Source of the DNA: JANXPZ01 sp033853925
GTDB lineage: Bacteria; Eisenbacteria; RBG-16-71-46
Length of the DNA: 64,000 nucleotides
Direction: 5' to 3'
Assembly (NCBI GenBank): GCA_033853925.1
Contig: JAWOLC010000052.1
Coordinates: 1 to 64,000 of the forward strand
In this document: positions 58,994-64,000 of the stretch, one piece after another
How the letters are laid out: each line of letters starts with the position of its first letter
Numbering within the stretch: position 1 is the first letter of the stretch
Notes under the pieces: model-generated
Told to the model about the DNA's origin: nothing
The model's database searches: none
The model's input: only the letters and a program-made list of their open reading frames with translations
Position numbers and translations under genes: made by a program

Positions 58994-60001
58994 TCACGTG
59001 GTCACCTCCTGCGCCCGGTTGAGCGAGGCCAGGGAGAGGCCCTCGCGCCGGAGGTAGTAGAGGCCCACGACCGTGACCGGCAGCCACTGCGCGGCCCAGT
59101 AGAACCACGAGAAGGAGCTGGCCACGTCGCGGCTGCGGAAGCCGAACAGCGTCAGGCCCATGACGCACGCGGCGTTCATGGTGCCCACGTAGCCCGGCGC
59201 GGCGGGGGCCATGATGGCGATGGCGGTGATCACGAGCAGGGTGAAGCCGGCGTACCAGGGCAGGTGGATGCTCAGGGCCTCGAGGCTCCACTGCAGGGCG
59301 ACGCCGAAGCAGCCGAACATGATGAAGGAGAGCAGGAAGACCCAGAGCAGGCGGGGCACGTCGCGGAAGAGGCTCAGGCCCTCCATGAAATGGTCCAGCA
59401 TGACCTCGAGCTTGGTCCGGTAGCGCACGGGGAGCCAGCGCACGAGGGCGTGGACCAGGCGGCGCGCGGCCGTGGGCGTGCGCTCGAGCAGGACGAGCAC
59501 CAGCGTGAGCAGGATGGTCAGGAGGATGAGGGCGATGGCTCCGCCGCGGATGCTCCGGCCGGCCTCGCTGTGGGCCTCGATGGGGTGCACGAGGAGCGTG
59601 AGGGCCAGGATCCCCAGCAGGGTCAGCATGTCCACGGCGCGCTCGACGACCACCGTCGCCAGCACCATGGTCCCCGAGCACTTCTCGCGGCGGGCGAGGG
59701 CCCAGGCCCGCACGAACTCGCCGAGCCGCAGAGGCAGGACGTTGTTGGCCATGAAGCCGATCATGGTGGCGCTGAACAGGCTGTCCAGGCTGGCCTGGCG
59801 GGGCGCGGCCAGGAGCGAACGCCAGCGCAGGGCCCGCAGCCAGAAGGAGAACAGGGTGAGCCCCATGACCCCGGCGAAGAGCAGCAGATTGGACTGGCGC
59901 AGCGCCTCGATCACGCGGGGAAGGCTCACGCCCCGCATGGAGTACCAGATGGCGACGATGGAGATCGCCAGGCCCAGAGCGAAGTGCAGCCCGCGCTTCA
60001 T
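58994..60001 (-). CDS. Flippase-like membrane protein (lysylphosphatidylglycerol synthase TM region family)
   Basis: A 335-residue protein with eight to nine helices of the LPG_synthase_TM (UPF0104) family. The N-terminal LLFAGVMGLTLFSFWLRALRWRSLL, FSATMIGFMANNVLPLRLGEFVRAW and the distal PAAPGYVGTMNAACVMGL are the family signatures. Members without a soluble domain are thought to move lipids or lipid-linked intermediates, but evidence is thin. ATG overlaps the DUF2304 stop as ATGA. It is the last gene of the 64000-58994 operon. Confidence 0.87.
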   Translation of the reverse strand: MKRGLHFALGLAISIVAIWYSMRGVSLPRVIEALRQSNLLLFAGVMGLTLFSFWLRALRWRSLLAAPRQASLDSLFSATMIGFMANNVLPLRLGEFVRAWALARREKCSGTMVLATVVVERAVDMLTLLGILALTLLVHPIEAHSEAGRSIRGGAIALILLTILLTLVLVLLERTPTAARRLVHALVRWLPVRYRTKLEVMLDHFMEGLSLFRDVPRLLWVFLLSFIMFGCFGVALQWSLEALSIHLPWYAGFTLLVITAIAIMAPAAPGYVGTMNAACVMGLTLFGFRSRDVASSFSWFYWAAQWLPVTVVGLYYLRREGLSLASLNRAQEVTT

Positions 60002-60387
60002 CCGCGCTCCGCGGGGGCGCCCGCCGGCCCGCCCCCCCGCCGGAGATCCTCGAGCTCGCTGCGCAGCAGGGCCAGCTCCCGCGTCAGCGCGTGGTTGTCC
60101 TGTCCCAGCCGGGACAGCTTGACGGAGAGATGGAGCAGCATGGCCAGGCTGAAGCCGATGCCGAAGGCGAAGACCGTGGAGCTCGCGCCCATCATGCCCA
60201 GCGCGCGCGTGATCCAGGTGAGCAGCGGCGTCGAGAAGCCCAGCGTGGCCACGAGCACGGTGCAGATGACCCACAGGAGCGAGTACTCCTCCGAGAGCTT
60301 GCGGCGGCGCACGAGGTCCAGCACGTACAGCACGAGCAGGACCGCGCCGATCGCCATGATGACCTGGGTTCTCGAGAGAAACGTCAT
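59998..60387 (-). CDS. DUF2304 membrane protein
   Basis: A 129-residue protein with three membrane segments (about 8-24, 38-55 and 67-88) and a soluble coiled-coil-like tail (LSRLGQDNHALTRELALLRSE). RRRKLSEEYSLLWV is the DUF2304 hallmark. Genes of this family usually sit beside a GT2, as here, suggesting a subunit or regulator of polyprenyl-phosphate glycosyltransferases. The role is unproven. Confidence 0.87.
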   Translation of the reverse strand: MTFLSRTQVIMAIGAVLLVLYVLDLVRRRKLSEEYSLLWVICTVLVATLGFSTPLLTWITRALGMMGASSTVFAFGIGFSLAMLLHLSVKLSRLGQDNHALTRELALLRSELEDLRRGGGPAGAPAERG

Positions 60388-60396
60388 GGAGGCTCC

Positions 60397-61107
60397 TCAG
60401 AGCTGGGCCGGCCGCTTCAGCAGCGCCATCAGCGAGGCCAGCAGACACTTGTAGGGGTAGTACAGCGATCGCCCGAGCGTGTAGAAGGATCGTCCCGCCC
60501 GCCGCTCACGCATCTCGACCGGCACCTCCTCGAAGCGGAATCCGCGGCGGCCCAGGGTAATGAGGAGCGGGGCGTCGGGGAAGTCCCTCGGGAAGTCCTG
60601 CTGGCACACCTCCATGACCGCCCGGGAATAGGCGCGAAAGCCGGAGGTCGTGTCGGTGATCCGCCGTCGGAGCACGGCGCTCACGAGGTGGGAGAAGAGC
60701 ACCATGCCGAGCCGGCGCGCGACCGGGGCGCGGTAGCCCGTGCGCCGCAGGTAGCGGGAGCCGATGCTCACGTCACAGCGGCCGGCGGCCAGCGGCTCGA
60801 CCAGGGCGCCGAGGAAGGCCGGGTCGTGCTGCCCGTCCGCGTCGAGCTGGACCCCCACGTCGTAGCCGTGCTCCACGGCCCAGCGGAAGCCGGACTGCAG
60901 GGCCCCGCCCACCCCCAGGTTGACGGCGTGCCGCAGGACGGGCGCACCGCGCTCGCGCGCGACCCGCGCCGTGGCGTCACGCGAGCCGTCGTCCACCACG
61001 AGCGCGTCCATCTGGGGCGCGAGCGCGTGCAGCTCGGCGAGCGTGGCCGGCAGGCTCTCCTGCTCGTTCAGCGCGGGAATGATCACCAGCACGCGGGGAG
61101 CGCTCAC
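60397..61107 (-). CDS. Glycosyltransferase family 2 (polyprenyl-phosphate sugar transferase-like)
   Basis: A 236-residue GT2. VLVIIPALNEQESLPATL, VVDDGSRDATA, LDADGQHDP (DxDG in the metal site) and ITDTTSGFRAYSR match DPM1-type enzymes. It pairs with DUF2304 9 bases downstream. GTG start overlaps the flippase stop (GTGA). The probable product is a polyprenyl-P-hexose for a GT-C protein. Confidence 0.88.
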   Translation of the reverse strand: MSAPRVLVIIPALNEQESLPATLAELHALAPQMDALVVDDGSRDATARVARERGAPVLRHAVNLGVGGALQSGFRWAVEHGYDVGVQLDADGQHDPAFLGALVEPLAAGRCDVSIGSRYLRRTGYRAPVARRLGMVLFSHLVSAVLRRRITDTTSGFRAYSRAVMEVCQQDFPRDFPDAPLLITLGRRGFRFEEVPVEMRERRAGRSFYTLGRSLYYPYKCLLASLMALLKRPAQL

Positions 61108-62690
61108 GAGGGTCTCCGCGACTCGGCCAGGCGGGCGAAGAAGCCCAGGAACCAGACGAGGCTGCCGCGCACGAAGCGGGTCCAGGCGGCCTCGAGCGGC
61201 ACCTCCTCCAGCTTCTCCAGGTCCTGGCGCCGCACCAACCCGAAGGCGAACAGGCCCACCGCCGCGGGGAAGAGCAGGACGACATGGAAGGCGAAGAGGG
61301 CGAAGACGTGCCCGCGCAGGCTCCAGTCGACGAGCAGCGTGATCCCGACCAGGGGCAGCACCAGCCCCAGGGTCGTCAGCGTCGCCCGCGACCGCTCGCG
61401 CGCCTCCTCCGGCAGCAGGCGGGTGCCCACGAAGAGCGCGGCCGCGTAGGACACGACCGCGCCCACCAGGTTGGACCAGGCCGCGCCGATGACGCCCAGG
61501 GTGGTCACCAACAGGAAGTAGGCCCCGAACTCGCCCACGAACTTCACGACCGCCAGGACCAGCTCGATGCCGGGGCGACCCAGGGCCCGGAACAGCATGG
61601 TGAAGGGCTGCTGGGCGGTGCGGGCGAGCGGAACCAGCGCGAGGACGCGCAGCAGCGGCACCGCGGGCAGGAAGAGTCGGCTGCCGAGCACCCGGGTCAG
61701 CTCGCGGGCGAACACGAACAGGCCCAGCGAGACGACGAAGGCCAGCGCCTGGACCAGGCGGTGCGCCTGCGAGAACGCCAGGCGCAGCCGCACCCGCTCA
61801 CCCCGAGCCACGAGCCAGGTGAGCGAGGGCAGCAGCGCGGAGGGGATGGCGTTCACGAACTCGCTGAAGCGCTCGACGGTCTGGTAGGCGAAGGTGAAGT
61901 ACCCCAGCAGGGTCGTGTCGAACAGGCCGCCCACGATGATCTTGCTGAGGTTCTGCCCCGAGGTGAAGGCGATGCGCCCTCCGAGCAGCGGGAGGCAGTA
62001 GGCGAACATGCCGCGGAGCAGGCCGCCCCAGGTACGCTCGGGCGCCGGCGCCTCCCGCTCCTCCGGCTGCCGCAGGATCCAGAAGCAGACCGCGGTCTGC
62101 ATCAGGCCCAGGCTCACCGAGAGCCCCGCGAAGCCCACGGCCAGAGGCACCAGGCCTTGCCGGCTCCACCACAGCGCCCCCACCAGGACGGTCTTGGCCA
62201 CATGGAACACCACGGCCAGGACCGAGACCCAGCGGAATTGCTGGAGGCCGAAGAGCGTGGAGCGACTCGTCGTCGCCAGGCCGTCGAAGGCCACGGTGAC
62301 CACGAGGATCGGCACGAGCACGCGCAGCTCGGGAGTCTCCCAGCGCCCGGCCAGCCAGGGGAGGATCGCCAGCAGCACCGCGCTGGCCAGCAGGCCCAGC
62401 GAGACCTTGACCGCGAGCGCCAGCACGTGGGCGCGGCGGAGGGTCACGCCCAGCCGGCGTGCCTCGTACTCGGCGGCGTAGCGCTCGAGATACATCTCGA
62501 AGTTGCCCGTCGCCGTCGCCGCCATCCCGGTGAAGGCGAGGGCCAGGGTCATGATGCCCAGCTTGGTGGGCCCCAGCCAGCGCATCAGCAGCAACGTGTA
62601 GGCGACACCGGAGAAGATCGCGGCCGCCTTCTCGACGGCCAGCCAGAACGCGCCGCGCGAGACGCTGTGCGCGATGCCGCGGGGGTTCAT
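61104..62690 (-). CDS. Polysaccharide flippase (MOP superfamily), third copy
   Basis: A 528-residue membrane protein with about fourteen helices. GAFWLAVEKAAAIFSGVAYTLLLMRWLGPTKL is the first hairpin, SGQNLSKIIVGGLF and FNAIPSALLP-like FVNAIPSALLPSL are in the central loop. It is longer than the tandem pair at 54611 and 56080 and belongs to a different subgroup. ATG overlaps the upstream stop. Exports a lipid-linked saccharide by analogy. Confidence 0.85.
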   Translation of the reverse strand: MNPRGIAHSVSRGAFWLAVEKAAAIFSGVAYTLLLMRWLGPTKLGIMTLALAFTGMAATATGNFEMYLERYAAEYEARRLGVTLRRAHVLALAVKVSLGLLASAVLLAILPWLAGRWETPELRVLVPILVVTVAFDGLATTSRSTLFGLQQFRWVSVLAVVFHVAKTVLVGALWWSRQGLVPLAVGFAGLSVSLGLMQTAVCFWILRQPEEREAPAPERTWGGLLRGMFAYCLPLLGGRIAFTSGQNLSKIIVGGLFDTTLLGYFTFAYQTVERFSEFVNAIPSALLPSLTWLVARGERVRLRLAFSQAHRLVQALAFVVSLGLFVFARELTRVLGSRLFLPAVPLLRVLALVPLARTAQQPFTMLFRALGRPGIELVLAVVKFVGEFGAYFLLVTTLGVIGAAWSNLVGAVVSYAAALFVGTRLLPEEARERSRATLTTLGLVLPLVGITLLVDWSLRGHVFALFAFHVVLLFPAAVGLFAFGLVRRQDLEKLEEVPLEAAWTRFVRGSLVWFLGFFARLAESRRPS

Positions 62691-63832
62691 CGGCCCAGCT
62701 CCGCCAGCTCGCCTTCGAGGTAGCCGCGCACGTCCTTGAGGTGGCGCAGCGCCTCGGGCAGGGGGCGGTTGGCGAAGAGCAGCGCCGCCATGTCCGCGTG
62801 CCTCGGGTCGTAGCCGTGCATGGCCGCCAGCGGGCGCGAGCCCATGAACGAGGGCACCATCAGCACGCCCGGATCGAGCAGGAAGATGTCGTCCCCGTAA
62901 TCCCGCCCGGGGAACAGCGCCCCTTCCCGCTCCAGCTCGGCATCCGTGAGCCAGTGGCCGCCGGGCTGCGCGCCCAGGGCCGCGCGCACCTCCGCCCGCG
63001 CCCCGTCCGACCGCCACCAGAAGCGCGCCAGGGTGGAGTCGAAGAAGGGGACGAAGTCACGCGGCCACCGGCAGGAGCATCTCGCCACCACGCCCATCAG
63101 GTCGACGCTGCGGCCAACCCTCACCATCCCGTGGTCGGAGAGCAGCACGAGCCGAAGGTCCTCCCCGCGCCGCTCCGCCGCCCGGACGACGCGTCCGAGC
63201 CAGGCGTCGTAGAGTGCGAGCCGCTCCCGGGCCCCGGGGCCGTCGGGGCCCTCCTGATGCAGCACGGCGTCGAGCTTGCCAGTGTAGCAGAAGAGGAAAT
63301 CCTCCGGCCCGCTCTCGAGGGCTCGCTCCACCGCCGCCAGGCTCTCCGACTCCGGCATTCGCCAGCTCCAGCCCTGCCAGAGGAGGCCGAGGCGCTCCGG
63401 CGCGCTCCACAGGCTGTCGCCGGGCAGGCCGTGGGCCGCGAAGACGTCCTCGCGCTCGGCCAGGTCGAATTCCTCGAGCAGCTCGCGCGGCACCTCGTAG
63501 AGGCTGAAGTAGCCACGCACCCCGCGCGCCACCACGAGCCGCGTGAGCAGCACCGAGAGCTTCCAGCTCCGGCGCAGGCGAGGCGGCAGCCAAGCGAGCC
63601 GGCGGAAGCCGCGGAAGGGCGTTCCGGCGCCGGTGGCCCGGCGGTACATGAGCCAGCGCCCGTGCTCGTGCGGCAGCCGGCCGGTGAACAGGGTCGGCAG
63701 CGCGCCGGCGCTGAAGCCGAGGATCGTCTCCAGCCGGCGCCGATGCGGCAGCATGCCGGCGAAGCCGGGCGAGCGGCACGCCAGCTCCCAGCCCAGGGCA
63801 TCCACGAGCAGGACCACCAGCCGTCGTCTCAC
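62687..63832 (-). CDS. Alkaline phosphatase superfamily protein (phosphodiesterase/nucleotide pyrophosphatase-like)
   Basis: A 381-residue metal-dependent hydrolase-like protein. RRRLVVLLVDALGWEL holds metal-site Asp11. FSAGALPTLFTGRLPHEHG contains the likely nucleophile (Ser41 or Thr47). YTGKLDAVLHQEG, LLSDHGM and AMHGYDPRHADMAALL supply further metal ligands, so a complete two-metal site is probable. No signal peptide is seen. In a glycan operon it could be a phosphotransferase decorating the polymer or a hydrolase of lipid-linked or nucleotide-linked sugars. GTG overlaps the partial gene upstream (GTGA). Confidence 0.82.
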   Translation of the reverse strand: MRRRLVVLLVDALGWELACRSPGFAGMLPHRRRLETILGFSAGALPTLFTGRLPHEHGRWLMYRRATGAGTPFRGFRRLAWLPPRLRRSWKLSVLLTRLVVARGVRGYFSLYEVPRELLEEFDLAEREDVFAAHGLPGDSLWSAPERLGLLWQGWSWRMPESESLAAVERALESGPEDFLFCYTGKLDAVLHQEGPDGPGARERLALYDAWLGRVVRAAERRGEDLRLVLLSDHGMVRVGRSVDLMGVVARCSCRWPRDFVPFFDSTLARFWWRSDGARAEVRAALGAQPGGHWLTDAELEREGALFPGRDYGDDIFLLDPGVLMVPSFMGSRPLAAMHGYDPRHADMAALLFANRPLPEALRHLKDVRGYLEGELAELGR

Positions 63833-64000
63833 GCCGGCTCCTCGCTGCGCTGGCCGTCCAGCACCCAGCGATCCCAGACCGCCGCCACGGCCCCGGCCGC
63901 CGCCGGCCAGTCGGGGCGCGCGGCCGCGCTCACGACGCCCAGGCGGGCGAGCGCGCCGGCGGCGCGGGCCGGCAGGGTCGGGGCCGCGGCCGACCACGCC
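63829..64000 (-). CDS. C-terminal fragment of a gene running off the window
   Basis: 56 codons of an open frame (…LARLGVVSAAARPDWPAA…VWDRWVLDGQRSEEPA) whose TGA overlaps the next GTG. The 5' end lies beyond base 64000. The length is too short to assign a family; the coupling makes it a real, co-transcribed gene, possibly another glycosyltransferase. Confidence 0.5.
   Translation of the reverse strand, partial: AWSAAAPTLPARAAGALARLGVVSAAARPDWPAAAGAVAAVWDRWVLDGQRSEEPA

Overview
The window is a very GC-rich bacterial chromosome segment. Shine-Dalgarno sites are typical, GTG and TTG starts are common, and genes are packed with 1-25 base overlaps. Most long open frames are antisense shadows caused by the scarcity of stop codons. 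No phage, transposon, CRISPR or rRNA is visible; the only RNA gene is one tRNA-Gly. The gene mix (ATP-type PEP carboxykinase, the alternative GlmU-like protein, DUF2304 beside a GT2, PEP-CTERM-type polysaccharide accessories) suits an uncultured high-GC Gram-negative lineage such as Candidatus Eisenbacteria. That placement is inference from gene content, not a phylogenetic result.

Positions 1-18900 are mainly housekeeping: aspartate aminotransferase plus pckA; alkaline phosphatase plus a Cys/Met-metabolism PLP enzyme; an NfeD/SPFH membrane pair; a pteridine-reductase-like SDR converging on a folE-methyltransferase-aldo/keto reductase operon; tRNA-Gly(GCC); lysC; galT-glgA; and a coupled operon of manC, a SPOR-domain lipoprotein and a GlmU-like protein.

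Positions 18900-64000 are one large surface-polysaccharide region. On the minus strand, 28738 to 19015 reads initiating sugar-phosphate transferase, a GT-C membrane protein, AlgD-type GDP-mannose dehydrogenase and five glycosyltransferases. On the plus strand, 29675-35171 holds a GT2, a GT-C protein, an aminotransferase, a second GT2 and a NeuD-like acyltransferase; 35623 is an O-antigen ligase/Wzy-type protein; 38011-44680 holds a FemAB-like protein, an acetyltransferase, a DUF3473-type deacetylase and two paralogous giant membrane proteins. On the minus strand, 57552 to 44687 is a nine-gene fully overlapping operon (two flippases, GT2, methyltransferase, giant GT-C protein, AsnB-like amidotransferase, GT4, alkyltransferase-like protein, prolyl oligopeptidase). 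An ArnB-like aminotransferase diverges from it. A last minus-strand operon (64000 to 58994) carries an alkaline-phosphatase-superfamily protein, a third flippase, a GT2, DUF2304 and an LPG-synthase-like membrane protein.

Read together, ManC and AlgD would supply GDP-mannose and GDP-mannuronate, and the two aminotransferases with the NeuD-like enzyme would supply N-acylated amino sugars. The initiating transferase would start repeat units on undecaprenyl phosphate, about ten glycosyltransferases would extend them, flippases would export them, and the Wzy/ligase protein would polymerise or transfer them. FemAB-like, DUF3473-deacetylase and AsnB-like proteins together recall exosortase/PEP-CTERM polysaccharide loci, but no exosortase gene lies in the window.

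Notable signals are a 285-base structured leader before the initiating transferase, two genes whose best start codon is CTG, a recurring TGCTAnnnT promoter element with an 18-base spacer, and short leaderless upstream ORFs that end exactly on the start codon of downstream genes lacking a Shine-Dalgarno site.
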